From Glandiceps talaboti (lineage: Eukaryota; Hemichordata; Enteropneusta; Spengelidae): a DNA stretch of 64,000 bases. The notes under the pieces are model-generated. The model searched no databases and was not told where the DNA came from. It saw only the letters and a program-made list of their open reading frames with translations. The DNA is taken from NCBI RefSeq assembly GCF_964340395.1, contig NC_135570.1, forward strand, positions 5,427,822 through 5,491,821. The letters are read 5' to 3'. Position 1 is the first letter of the stretch. Each line of letters opens with the position of its first letter. The position numbers and the translations under genes are program-made. This document shows positions 34,029 to 45,600 of the stretch, piece after piece.

Positions 34029-35796
34029 CATGGTGGAATTTGAAATTTAAACAAATTAAGTATGCAGAATGCCTTGTTGAATGAATATAATGCAATTTTT
34101 CATTATTTGATTAATATTAATTAAAACGTATTTGTTTTCAATTCATGAAAGGTGCTTTATTCTTAAGTATATTAGTCAATAATTTGTTGCCATCTTAACA
34201 TTTTTAGAAGTATTTGTGGTGAATGTCAATAAACTATCGGCAGAAGCAAATAATTGATTTGTGGTGTATTTTTTGTATGCATTCTATAGGATGAAGCTTA
34301 TGAGGTGTGTGATTGAATGGAAATCCAAACTTGAAGAATTCTTTCTTTGAATTATCTTTTCCTAACTTAAATTTGTACCTGGCTTTGGAAATATAAACTT
34401 GTTTGTATCACACGATATATCCTTTCTCAAAGTCCTCTTTACTCGTACCTAGAATTTGTTTACAGTTGACATTGCAACACCAAAACAAATTTTATTCTGT
34501 TATTAAGTTAAGCTGCAGTGGCTGTCCGCTGCACATCTTCTGCCAAGCATATGGTTTAGGGTGCTTACAAACAAAAATTTGACAATAAAATTCAAAAGTT
34601 TCAAGAATTTATGATTGCGTAAGTATCATGTAATACAAAGGTATGTCTTAGTTTGATCTGTTCTCTTATTTACTGCTGTAGTAAAAGTTGTCCAAGTCAC
34701 GTGCACATCGGGGTCCCCCCCCCCCACAATGGAATGTTTACTTTTAAAGCACCAATGGACAGAAAGAGAAACGCCTCCACCTGGTGCTATGCAAGTGTTA
34801 ATTTTGACAATACACAGTTACAGCGCCCTCGGTGGCAATGGAGAGAATTGCATAATTCTGAAGTATATCTGTGAACGGTTAAATAGTGTGGTACTTACTG
34901 AATGGAAAGTCCAGAAACTTCAGTGTTTTCTTGGTTTCAGTGATTTGATATAGTCCACTCGCATCACTCTACAAAGAGAAGCATAGAATACGATCGATTA
35001 TTCTCAGAACTTCGCCTAGCTATTATCGACTTTTGAAAGTCCCATTATTGTCGACTATTTCACGATCAGTGCTTCATTTCCACTAATACATTGTTACAGC
35101 TAGACTTCAACAAAGTAAACACAACTAACAAACTTTAAATTTATTTTGCTTTTTGTATGTTATTATAACTATTTTCTACGAGATGGAGGAGTTTCGTCAT
35201 CGGTTGTATACCACAACACACTTTGTTCGGCCCAGAAAATTGGTCAAAATATGCTCATTGAATGTTATATTGGTGCACTCAAAATGTACGGGTTTTAGTG
35301 ATCTAGATTCCATAATTTTTGCTTCAATATATAGCTCCACAATGGACGCTAAAAGATTTTGAATAAATCTGTATAATTCACATTCAAGGAAGTTTTTGTA
35401 CATGTAATGTCTTTACTATACCGTAGTTCATAATTTCTGGGTCTCAGTGTCCTTATCGGATTTGCATTTAATTTTTACTAACGATAAGGTGTTATTTTGA
35501 AGCTAAGACTTATATAGCAGAAAATCAAGTAGACCCGAAGATTTAGTTTCGTAAATCAAATAAAAATGATTCGTAATGCCCGTAATATTGGTAGAGTAGC
35601 ATTAGTATGGCAGATATAGTAAAGTCACTTTGGTATGAAATTTAGGTGCTCATATCTACTAAGTATATCATTTAAACTGCAATGTAGTATGTGCCCCAGT
35701 TTCTAATGAAATGTGATGATTTGTAAATAGTGTCTGTAATATGTGGCGTTCGAAAAACAGAGTACACATATACATTTAACTCTTCATATCTCATTA

Positions 35797-35853
35797 CCAC
35801 CACCACCACCGTACCACCACCACCACCACCACCACCACCACCACCACCACCAA
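35797..35853. repeat. (ACC)n microsatellite
   Basis: About 18 ACC/CAC triplets, interrupted once by GTACC. Open frames through it are poly-Pro or poly-Val artefacts. Confidence 0.95.
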
Positions 35854-36412
35854 CACAACCCCCGATTTGGTTATTTTACCATCATTTAAAGCAAGTCCTT
35901 TGTTATTTCCGGAAGTGATTTGACATTTCGATTTATAACTACAGATCGAAAGGGCTAGAGAAAGATCATTTTGGCCGCCTGCGGAGATCAACCGCAGTAG
36001 ATTCCCAGACGAACAAGAGAGACTACTGTCCTGTGCCAATTTTTCGTCTAAATCGATTGTGTAAGAAGTTGTGATATCTAAATTTGAGATATAATTCATC
36101 ACGTAACTACTCCTTGACTGGTATTTACAGCTGTGTTTAACTTACAGTTGTATAAGATATATCTACTCGCATTATTTATAACTCTGGCTATGTGTGCTAA
36201 TATTGATTTTCGATGGCGTGAAAACCACGCCACGTTTATCGATACAGAATCCTGAAACTTATTAACAGGAGTACTGGAACTAATATGGATGTCGACGTGA
36301 TGCAAATCATGCAGTAATACCACAGGGTGCTCTGGCTTAGTTAGTTATGTTTACTAAAAAACAACAACAACAACAACAAAATAAATACTGAGTGACAAAC
36401 ATCAACAACAGA

Positions 36413-36610
36413 GTAATTACAAATCAGTATCAATAATATTTCTATGCAACAAGAATTATTATATTTTCATATATGAGAAATGGTCACAGTTGTGAGGTGT
36501 GTACAATTGTGACCACTTCACATATAAGAAAACATATGATCTCGTGTGACGGAATACGACTTATTCTTGTTGCATAGAACATTGTTGATACTGATCGTAA
36601 TTTGTAATTC
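36413..36610. mobile_element. Foldback (palindromic) MITE-like element
   Basis: The left arm runs GTAATTACAAATCAGTATCA, TATGCAACAAGAATTATT, TATGAGAAATGGTCACAG. The right arm is its reverse complement with modest divergence: TTCTTGTTGCATAGAAC, GATACTGATCGTAATTTG. Arms of about 80-100 bp meet at GTGTGTACAATTGTG with almost no interior. Confidence 0.85.
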
Positions 36611-36874
36611 CACACTTTCTCGTCTGCAGGAGAGTTGGGGGAGGGGGGGGGGCACTACGCTAATAAAATGTACCGATGTGCTAACTGAAGATGACATGGT
36701 ACGAATTCCTTCGGGGGCAGACTCAAAGATGTACCATTACGAACCTATATACAGTCGCACACAGCACGAGTGGTATGCTTAGCATATTCTGGATATCTTC
36801 ACAACCGGGATAGTGACCTTTCTATTTTTCGCTCATGGCTGTTTTTGAACTCCATGTCATTGAACTTATATGCT

Positions 36875-37232
36875 GCCCTCTATAGTTTTGTGGTAGACCA
36901 GGATGTGGTATTTATTTTGGATTTTTAATTTACACAACAGTTTTATCATGGCTTCCCACCCTAAAAATCAATCTGAAACAGCATAGAACAAGTCTGTTTG
37001 TAACTCAATACATTGCAAAAAGCTAAAAAAAAAAAAAAGCGTAGAAAGTTTTTTGTTGTATACCCAATGACAACGATTTTACAAATTTATTTATTTTCTA
37101 CAATTATTGAGTTACAAACAAGGACTTGGCATATGTTGTTTTCACATCAATTTGATTTTTCAAGAAGGAAGCCATGATAAGAATTGTTTCATATATTAAA
37201 AACCAAATAAATACCCTCTATATGGCCTCTTG
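36875..37232. mobile_element. MITE-like element with roughly 130-bp inverted termini
   Basis: Left: CCCTCTATAG, TTATCATGGCTTCC, TTTGTAACTCAATA. Right: TATTGAGTTACAAACAAGGA, GGAAGCCATGATAAG, ACCCTCTATATGG. Terminal arms are long and imperfect, the interior is AT-rich with no ORF. A partial relative lies at 30480-30650. Confidence 0.8.
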
Positions 37233-39039
37233 AAACGAACAAAGATGTGAAGCTGATATTGTCTTATTGTCTTATTCTCATGGTGTAGGTGCATTTCGTT
37301 ATACGGGGGGGGGGGGGGTATTCGCAAATCATACACTATGCGACCCCTCTAAAAGAATCATCATAACAAAAGTAAATCTGGCTTAGACGAGGTCTGCTGG
37401 CGCGAGGCATTGTGGGAAATAAACAAAACTAGAAGCTGTGTTCCACTTGAACCCTTGCTAAAACAGTCTCGAAGCGATCGTTTCAAGGGAAGAGTAAACC
37501 TCCTAACTCCATAATGGCTCACCCCAGAGTACAGCATGTCTCGTCTCAGCCAGATATGCCCACTCTTAGGATTGGTGTAAAAAGACATCTGGGTTCCCCA
37601 AGCATAGTGAAAAGTAACTAAAAAATACAGCATCACTTTTGTAACTATTTACATGTAAAGAGTTCATCTTTGAGAATAAATTAAAGACACTCGTCCCCAG
37701 AAATTTAAGACACTGAACTTCAAAAATGTATCACAAATTAGGAGCTTTATTGGCATGAACACGGCAAAGAAATGCAAAAAACTGTTCTATGTACATTATC
37801 TGTCCAAAAAAAAATATAAATGCAACAGAACTTGTTCAAAGCACAAAAGTTTGTATTTTTTCTGATCGGTAATGCATCTTTCACCTAAGAAAATACTACA
37901 AGCTTGCAAGTTTTACTCCCCAGCTCGCAATTATGAAAATCCTTGGAATCGAGATACCATATTGACATTCAAGAATCCGTCGTGACGTCATCAGTAGACT
38001 GGTAGACGAGAAACCGCTCAAACCCCTTGGTGTCTGAAATTCTTAGAAGATTCTGATAAAAACCTCCTTTGGTTTTAAGATCTTCTAATTCTACTTTTGG
38101 AAAATCGTCGCCCCAATATCAATCAACGCATTAAGTATGCCGATATTTCAACACGTCATTAGAAGTGTCGTATGACGTCAATTGACATCCGGAAGAGTGA
38201 CGTCACAACTATCTGTCGCATGCAAATGTTTTCATGCTCGGCGAGATTGAAGAATGAAGTTCCCTAGAGGTCTAGAATGTTAATATGGTATCGACCGAAG
38301 CGTTGAGCTAGGCCGAATAAAACAGACCTATTCGAAGAATTACTAGTACAGTCACTCAGGGATATCTATTACAAAAATCTGATAGAGAAGAAAGAGAATT
38401 AAAACAGAAAAGAGAAAGCGAGGGAGTACAGAAGATCAGAAATTAGGAAAAGAAATATAGTGCTGACAGAAGAAAGAAAATATGGAAAGAATTACAAAGG
38501 AGGGGGCAAATGAAAATTAATTTAACTTAGAAAAAATACAGAGAAAAGAGAGAAATGGAAGGAGAGAAATATTACGAATTTAGGCCACGAGATTTACTAA
38601 AAGTTCTTACAGTATGGCTTTACTTTTGATTATTTCATCATAAAAGAGTTCTTCTAATTCTCAGACTTCTAAAAAAAACTACTTCATACATTGTATCCTA
38701 GAATGATGACAATTTCATCCCTACAAATCTAGTATTTCCTTTCATCGCTACAAAACTAATATTTCTTTTGTCATTTTTTTTCAGAAGCCATGTTCCACAT
38801 TCATTATACACACCCATACTAAGTATTAATTCCTGGTATGAGACAGAGGAATCTTACAAGAATCATGGACTGAAATTATGAATTAAATAAAGTCGTATCC
38901 GGAATAAACCAAGTCTACGATATTGTAACTTAATAAAGTAGCTATCTGTTTTAGAAAGTAAAGTCCGTTTTGGAGAATACTTGATTGGAATAGAGATAGT
39001 CGCTTGATATAGATTATAAGAATTGTATTAGGGTCTAAT

Positions 39040-40090
39040 TTAGCCGAGTATAGTTATGTTGAGTCCAGTGAAGTGAGAAATGATAAGTGTAGGGTTAGGT
39101 AGAATGGAGAATTTTAGAATGGAGTTGAGTTGAGGAGAGTAGAATAGAGTAGTGCACGGAGAGTCCAGTCGAGTTTTGTAGAATAGTGTAGAGTCGAGGG
39201 TAGAGTAGAAGAGAATAGGGGATAGTAGAATAGAATAGCGTCGAGAGGAGTGGAGAACAGGAAAGTACATATAGGAGAGTTGAGCAGAATAAATTCAAGT
39301 AGTGTAGAAAAGAGTCGTGTTGTAGAGTAGAGTAGAGTAGAGTAGAGTAGAGTAGAGTTGTGTCAAGTAAAGTAATATAATGTTGAGTTTTATGTCATAG
39401 AGTTTGGCTGAAAAAGTATGTAAAAGAGTAATTTGGAACAACGAGATCTACATGAGATTAGAGTAGAAAGTATTACTGACGACATACTGCAGTCACATGG
39501 TAGACAATGAGATGGAGAAAGAAATGTGAAGATGAAGAGAAGTGTTGAGTTTGTAGAATGACAAACAAAGGATAAGACTATTAGCAGTAGACTTAGATGA
39601 GTAAGAGTTGTTAAAATACACGATACAATAGAATAGAATAGAATAGAATAGAATAGAATAGAATAGAATAGAATAGAATAGAATAGAATAGAATAGAGAA
39701 GTGCTTGGGCTTAGTACATTAACGGCGTTCATAGATTTAAGGAATAGAATTCACCTGTGGTAGGCGGCACCACAGCTGGAATAGTAGACCTCAGAATTCT
39801 AAGCATGCACATATTCATAACTGATTCAATAAACTACTTGAAACCAGTAAATGAGAAACGAATGGAAGAGACTAGATAAGATCAGATTATACAAACATAG
39901 AATAGATTATGACATAGAATGGTATATTATAGCATCTAGAAACAGACTAAGGTAGAAATAGAACGGAAGAGAATAGAATCTAACAACAGAAGTTAACAGA
40001 TTAGATATACTAGAGTAGGGCAGAATAGAATAGAATAGAATAGAGTAGTGTAGAATGGAAAAGTAGAATGGAATAGAATAGAATAGAACG
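39040..40090. repeat. Degenerate GAGTA/GAATA pentanucleotide satellite
   Basis: About 1 kb dominated by AGAATAGAGTAG-type motifs, with pure tracts at 39318-39357 (AGAGT)n, 39628-39693 (AGAAT)n, and about 40022-40088. Interspersed diverged sequence suggests an old array with recent local expansions. Open frames here (poly FYSIL and similar) are repeat artefacts. Confidence 0.9.
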
Positions 40091-40477
40091 GATAACTAAT
40101 TTGAGGAAAATAAGGAAAAACAAAAGCAATTTTTTCATGTGCATGGAAATGTCAGAATAATCTTACTTGTCAGTATCTCTATAAGTAAGCAGGTATATAT
40201 TCCTTGGACTAGACTTAGAGCTATACCATCAAAATGTTTCATTCTGTCCACTCCATTTGAAAACATAATCGATGTTACCTTACTGATCACGTGATTACAT
40301 TACAATAAATCTGCCCGTTCACAATTTGATTCAACCAACTAAAATTGTAAGTAGTCTTCCTGAAGTTTTTTAACATTTTTTTCTTGATTTTCTTCCTCAT
40401 GGTATTTTTTCCTCATTAATCAACCCCAGAGTTTACCATAAAAAGGTCTGCTTTAAATTTAGTGCCATCTTCTGGCG

Positions 40478-40483
40478 TTTATT
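40478..40483 (-). promoter_or_regulatory. Candidate polyadenylation signal of the 464-residue synaptopodin-like gene
   Basis: AATAAA on the - strand (TTTATT on +), 66 bp beyond the stop codon at 40549. Close spacing makes a short 3' UTR plausible. Confidence 0.45.
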
Positions 40484-40548
40484 GAGGTACATGCACACCA
40501 ATTTTTCTAGAGGGTCATTCAACTAATGGCAAACAGTTATCTGGAAGT

Positions 40549-41943
40549 TCATAAATCCTCTGTTTCCTCCAACATTGATGGGTTCCATATTTTTGGCCCA
40601 GCTACGGGTTTTACGTTGCTAGGTCTGGCTCTTCTGCGGTTGGCATACGATGGTCGGTCAAACTTTTTCGCTGTCTGTCTCACGGGTCTGAGATGTTCTA
40701 CAACGTCGGCTTCATCCTCGGCTGGTTGATCGTGAAACTCTTGTTGTATTTGTTCACGTGCCCAGGATTTTGGTCTTGGATTATAGTCACGCCCTTGAGT
40801 TTCACGTCTTCTTGGAAAGGTATGGTATTGTGTTTGATCCGAGCCACCGCCACCCTGTTCAGCAGGTAAACTTTCCCATCCTTCTGCTTTTCTGTTAAAG
40901 TCGTTTATGTACGGTTGTGCGCCTAGTCTCACACGTGGTATTGGCGTTATCTTCGGTGGGAGACGATAACTGAGTTGATCATCACACTGCGTCCAGGGAG
41001 ATATCTCATACGCAGCTCGTTCTTTCTTTGTACGTGCGGCCTCTTGAACATTGTTGACTAGGGATCTATTACCTGGTCGTGATCGAGTGTGAGCGAAGGC
41101 CTCTTCAATCGAACCAACAGGGTTGATTTCAGCTGCTTCCCATGGTGTCATATTGCCCATCAGAGACATTTTCTGTTGCCTCTGTGGTCGTGGAGCACTT
41201 GGAGGAGTAGTTGGAGATTTTGGATGGTAGCCTGTTCCGACGTGTGGTGGAGGTGATGGCACCCTTGGCCTTGCTCTCTGTAGCATCTCAATTCTCCTGC
41301 GAGCATAGTAGTCTGAGGGGTTAACTACATTGCTCTCATCAACAACGAACTGCTCAGAACGCTTCTTCATTCGGTCAAACATCACAGCTCCGCGTGCCTT
41401 TCTCCCGGTAGACTGAGCAACCAATTCTCGGCTCTTCACCAATGGCTTACCAGCTTCACCTGCAGGTGCTGTATGGGAACGGCGATGAGGTCCAAGTGAT
41501 GTACCAGTTCTTTGGAAACTGGTGGTTTCAGTGGCTCCTGGTCGATACTGACGCATTATTTGAGTATACGACGTATCGATCCACCCTGAAGGGTGGTCCA
41601 TAGCTTCTTCCCAGGGTGATTTCCAGGGTTTCAAACTGGGTCCTTCAACCATACCAGTATCCACATACTGGTGAAGTAAGGTCTTCCCTGGGCTGGCCTG
41701 AATAGGTGCAAATACGGGGGCTGGGGGAGCTGCTGTCTTTGGAACTGAGGGTGGACCCCTTCGTTGCCTGGCTCCATGGGGGGTTCTTACATTAGGATTA
41801 CGCATTCTGCCAACGGAAATGTCTTCTCTGAAATCAGGATCACTTCGACGTTGACCAACATACATCCGGGTACCCTTACCAGGTTTGTGTCCAGTCAATT
41901 CTTGAATGCTTCGTTCTCTAGCATCAATAGGTGTTACTAGCAT
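40549..41943 (-). CDS. SYNPO2-like: Synaptopodin-2-like protein, 464 residues, single coding exon
   Basis: ATG at 41943, preceded in frame by TGA nine bases upstream, so the start is well set; stop at 40551-40549. Low-complexity, basic, proline-rich. Synaptopodin-family signatures: RGAVMFDRMKKRSEQFVVDE (about 41397-41338), two PWEAA-type motifs (SPWEEAMDHPSGWID, about 41620; TPWEAAEINPVGSIEEAF, about 41155), DFNRKAEGW (about 40897) and DYNPRPKSW (about 40790), and the C-terminal SMLEETEDL. Vertebrate synaptopodins bind actin, alpha-actinin and filamin at Z-discs, stress fibres and dendritic spines. No PDZ domain is in this ORF. It looks like a paralogue of the gene at 56545-62670, with which it shares order of motifs and tail. 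Confidence 0.8.
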   Translation of the reverse strand: MLVTPIDARERSIQELTGHKPGKGTRMYVGQRRSDPDFREDISVGRMRNPNVRTPHGARQRRGPPSVPKTAAPPAPVFAPIQASPGKTLLHQYVDTGMVEGPSLKPWKSPWEEAMDHPSGWIDTSYTQIMRQYRPGATETTSFQRTGTSLGPHRRSHTAPAGEAGKPLVKSRELVAQSTGRKARGAVMFDRMKKRSEQFVVDESNVVNPSDYYARRRIEMLQRARPRVPSPPPHVGTGYHPKSPTTPPSAPRPQRQQKMSLMGNMTPWEAAEINPVGSIEEAFAHTRSRPGNRSLVNNVQEAARTKKERAAYEISPWTQCDDQLSYRLPPKITPIPRVRLGAQPYINDFNRKAEGWESLPAEQGGGGSDQTQYHTFPRRRETQGRDYNPRPKSWAREQIQQEFHDQPAEDEADVVEHLRPVRQTAKKFDRPSYANRRRARPSNVKPVAGPKIWNPSMLEETEDL

Positions 41944-42033
41944 GACGGTTCAAGGTTTTACTCTAGTTGTCTCTTTGTTTTCGTTTTCAGTTGTCCCAAT
42001 CAGTGTTATGTAATTTCTAACATCAGTATTAAC
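41944..42033 (-). other. Likely 5' UTR of the 464-residue gene, with a 3' splice site
   Basis: Reading the - strand, TTTTTTAAATCTATTTTAG/GTTAATACT gives a fair acceptor at 42034-42035, then 90 nt with an in-frame stop before the ATG. An upstream non-coding exon is therefore likely, but I could not locate it. The stop rules out joining this exon in frame to the larger synaptopodin-like gene. Confidence 0.4.
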
Positions 42034-42109
42034 CTAAAATAGATTTAAAAAACAAACAAAATTGTGAGTGGAGATGCAATTGGTAGATTTCATGCTGACA
42101 AGCAATGAA

Positions 42110-42363
42110 AGTGAGTCAGTCAGTCAGTCAGTCAGTCTGTGTCTGTCTGTCTGTCTGTCGGTCTGTCTCTGTCGGTCTGTATGTATGTCTGTCTGTCTGT
42201 CTGTCTGTCGCTCTGTATGTCTGTTTGTCTGTCTGTCCGTCTATTCATCCACCATGCACGTACACATCAATATGTATGTCTGTCTGTCTGCCTGTCTCTG
42301 TCGCTTTGTATGTCTGTTTGTCTGTCTGTCCGTCTATTCATCCATCATGCACGTACACATCAA

Positions 42364-42405
<42 letters not shown>

Positions 42406-42460
42406 CGCCTGTTTATTCATCCACCATTCACACATCAATGTATGTCTGTCTGTCAATCTG
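42110..42460. repeat. (CTGT)n array with a higher-order repeat of about 110 bp
   Basis: Tetranucleotide CTGT/GTCT runs are interrupted three times by related blocks, CGTCTATTCATCCACCATGCA with ACGTACACATCAAT, at about 42238, 42330 and 42411. Expansion therefore involves a composite unit, not only the tetranucleotide. Open frames in all three phases (SVCLSV) are artefacts. Confidence 0.92.
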
Positions 42461-42596
42461 TTGCGCAGACAGCGATGCATTATAATCCGAGAAATGAGAC
42501 AATTATGAAACTGCTCACATCATGACGTCAATGAATTCTGTGCACCACAGTGTTTCTTATAATGACAGTATCAAGAGCATTGCATAGATAGGTAAT

Positions 42597-42597
42597 A

Positions 42598-42680
<83 letters not shown>

Positions 42681-42682
42681 AA
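42597..42682. repeat. (AAAT)n microsatellite
   Basis: About 21 near-perfect AAAT/ATAA units. Confidence 0.97.
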
Positions 42683-45600
42683 TAGTATCGGTCGAAAGGA
42701 AAAGAATAAGATTTTCTGGACTGACATTCCACGCAATTACAATAATTATATAAAATAAGTTTGACACTGTAGTAACAGCGGCGTTATTATGTATGACAGT
42801 GGAAAAAAAAAACATTCGTGGCGGACCTAGAAAAGTCATTTTCACAAATTCTGCATCACATCACGTGACCTCTGAACAGAGTTATAAAAATGAACAAATC
42901 TGGCTTAAAAGAATCGTGTTGTACATGTACACTTGATGGGTGAGGCATTATGGATGTATACAAAGTTAGAAGCTCCATACATCTCGAATCAATTGCACCG
43001 ACATTATTTTGGCAAGGGTTCACGTATTAAAAGCTCCCGACCTTGTTTACTTCTCATGCTACCACACTCCATGGTTAGACAGGTCTCTATTAAAGCCCCG
43101 ATTTACAAATTTTCACAAAATAATTTTAAAGGGGCCACAAGATGCAGAATTGGTAGCACAAATGCAACTAAGATGAAATATTCTATTTTGTGTATTCGTA
43201 AATCATTTGGGGTCAAATGTCATATCTAGTCTACATCAAGTCGTAAATAAGTTTCCCCCAAATCTTCCCGGCCTCACACGTACGCGTATTAAAAATTTAT
43301 GAGCGAAATTGAAAAATGGTACCTAGCTCTATAGCAAATTTTATCAGTGGCTTATAACGAGAAAATGACAGGTTATCTTGTCAATACATACATAAACAGT
43401 TCTATTTTATTTTAAGAGACATAACTCCTTGCTGACACTATATCACATAACTATATGGCATGTACAGTGGATAGTTTTTTTGAGATAGGTCTCACACACA
43501 CAAAAAATACTGTCTGGCCACGCGGTTGGTCGGTGATTTCATACAAGATTAAAAAATGAGAATTGAGAGCGAAAAAAAAAGTTGACAAAATTCTATATAT
43601 GTTAGTTATCTCACTAGCACTGGTACCCAACAATACTTCTACAGCGATCTATTTTTTATAGTCGTTTTGGTCAATAAAGTACTCTATTTAACATACACTA
43701 CGAAAATAGCCCGCGGCACACACAACTCATCCAACTGTTGTCAAGCATTAATTTCTATCTCGACATTTCACATCTTCTTAATTTCCAAGCAGGATACGTT
43801 TTCGATTTCATGACATTGATCGAGTTTTAGAACAAATAGACAGCTGCATTCCATCTTAAAACACTCAGCTGTGATTAATTTTATTACATGCAGACATGTC
43901 GTTGAACTTCATCGACGTAAAAACCAAACACTACTTTACGGCACTAGAGTTATAATTTTTCGCGGTGTTAGCGGAAAAAATACGATCTAACTTGCGGGAA
44001 TAGTGACGTTCTCAAATGTTATTACAACTTTTATATTTCTTGAGAGATAAGAATACTTTCAAAGCATTTGGCATTTACAGGTTTGTATCATTTATATTAG
44101 CAGGTTTAATTTTAGGGACAGACCTATATTATATGGTTCTCACAGCTAGTGTTGCTGGCGAAATACTTGGGTATAAAACAAATGCAACACACAAGTTACA
44201 GTTTAAAAATGTCAAAAGTTACTGCTGTTACTGCTCAGTATTTGACCTTTACAAAAAGTACAATTATCTCTGAGACTTAGCAGACTACACAGTTAATTTA
44301 GATCAGTCGACGCAGAAGTCGCACAGTGTGGAGTTCTTAGTCTTAATTTATTATCTATCTGGTGACCTTTGACCCTTGAAATCCTTCGGCATACGGTCAT
44401 GAAGGATATTTCGTTCAGTTGGGAAATATAAATAGCCACTTGGTCAGAGAATGAACTGCCCTGAGGCCTACCGATGACTTAATATCGATATAAACAATAT
44501 TTGAAAACATAACTTAGATAACATACGACAGTTTAATAACAAAAGTAATTATAACGGCTCCACCAGTGAGGTCGTGCGTCTGTATTAAAGTTTCGTTAGA
44601 AAGTGTTCTGGTACGTCCGCCGCAAAGACAGTAGCCAGTGTCGCGTTGCGTGTTTAATAGTTTTAAACGTCAAGAAGATATCCAACTGAGATTACTGATT
44701 ACAGTGTCAAGGGTAATCGCTGGTATTGACAAGTTAATGAGTTAACGAGCTACTTGCTACGCGCACTTAAACATGACGGTCGTGGATTTTTTTTTCATAT
44801 CCTCGCACTCGAATTTCTTCAAACAACATCAAAGCAAATCAACGGATAAATTGTAAAGTTATAAATCGAAACAGAATAAAAATGGAAAGCATACCGATAC
44901 AACCATACAACAAACTTTGTTTTGCATACCATTGAAGTTGTCGTAATATGTTTTCATGACTTTTGAGATTAGGACATTACAACATCCGATGTAAAAGTCA
45001 AATAAACAACATATATATGCATGACGCGAGGCTCTTTGGGGGTATATCAATAATTTGCATTAACCTCACCTAATAACATTACGCATGACATAAAACAGAT
45101 TCATTGAGAGTAACACGTTTTTATAATTATAGAAACTATGCCAAACTTGCCTCAAGACAAGAAAAAAAATTGAAAGTTTGTAAATTATTGTAACAGAGCA
45201 ACTGTTGGGCACAAATCAATTACGTGTGATATGCCCAAGTACAATTTACAAGAAGCCCGGAATGGAATGTATGAAAAAAAAAGATATTTCAAAATTCCGC
45301 GTATGGTTGTAACTTTGATATTCAGTTTCCGATGTAGAAATGGTGTTTGTATTTTAATGATATATATTTAGTAATCGATATTTTTGAAAACTCGGAGCTT
45401 AAATTACCATATTCATTTAAATTTCAGTATTTTGCGATTAACTTTCGATAATGGATTTAAGGATTGACAGTGGATGCATGGGAAGGCGGTAAAAATTCCG
45501 TTACCATGGAAACGTGATAACATATCGTGGTTTTTATATTAATAATACGATAGTATAATATAATTATGACTGATGTGCAAACGATAAAAGAAATGGGTCG

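Larger units (their letters stand above)
31714..34600 (+). other. Probable SORBS 3' UTR and downstream flank
   Basis: No coding frame. AATAAA signals occur at 32524-32529, 32978-32983, 34228-34233 and 34584-34589. CpG dinucleotides stay scarce until about 34.6 kb, then become common, which would suit a transcript end near 34.6 kb. A G tract of about 18 lies at 32214-32231, and (ACAT)n at about 33267-33291. Confidence 0.45.
34601..40477. other. Intergenic region between two convergent genes
   Basis: No gene supported. Contents: an (ACC)n run (35797-35853), two hairpin elements (36413-36610, 36875-37232), an AAC run (36360-36379), C and G tracts (34717-34727, 36640-36650, 37304-37318) and a pentanucleotide satellite (39040-40090). 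CpG is markedly more frequent here than in the SORBS gene. Confidence 0.6.

Noticed and set aside
39040-39732. Leu/Phe/Tyr/Ser-rich frames on the - strand
   Set aside because: Artefacts of the GAATA satellite.
42068-42525. Three overlapping + frames of 126-146 codons, Cys/Ser/Val/Leu-rich
   Set aside because: They are readings of the (CTGT)n array, whose unit is open in all phases.
44016-44273. 85-codon + frame with hydrophobic stretch
   Set aside because: No recognised family and no supporting context; length is expected by chance in AT-rich DNA.
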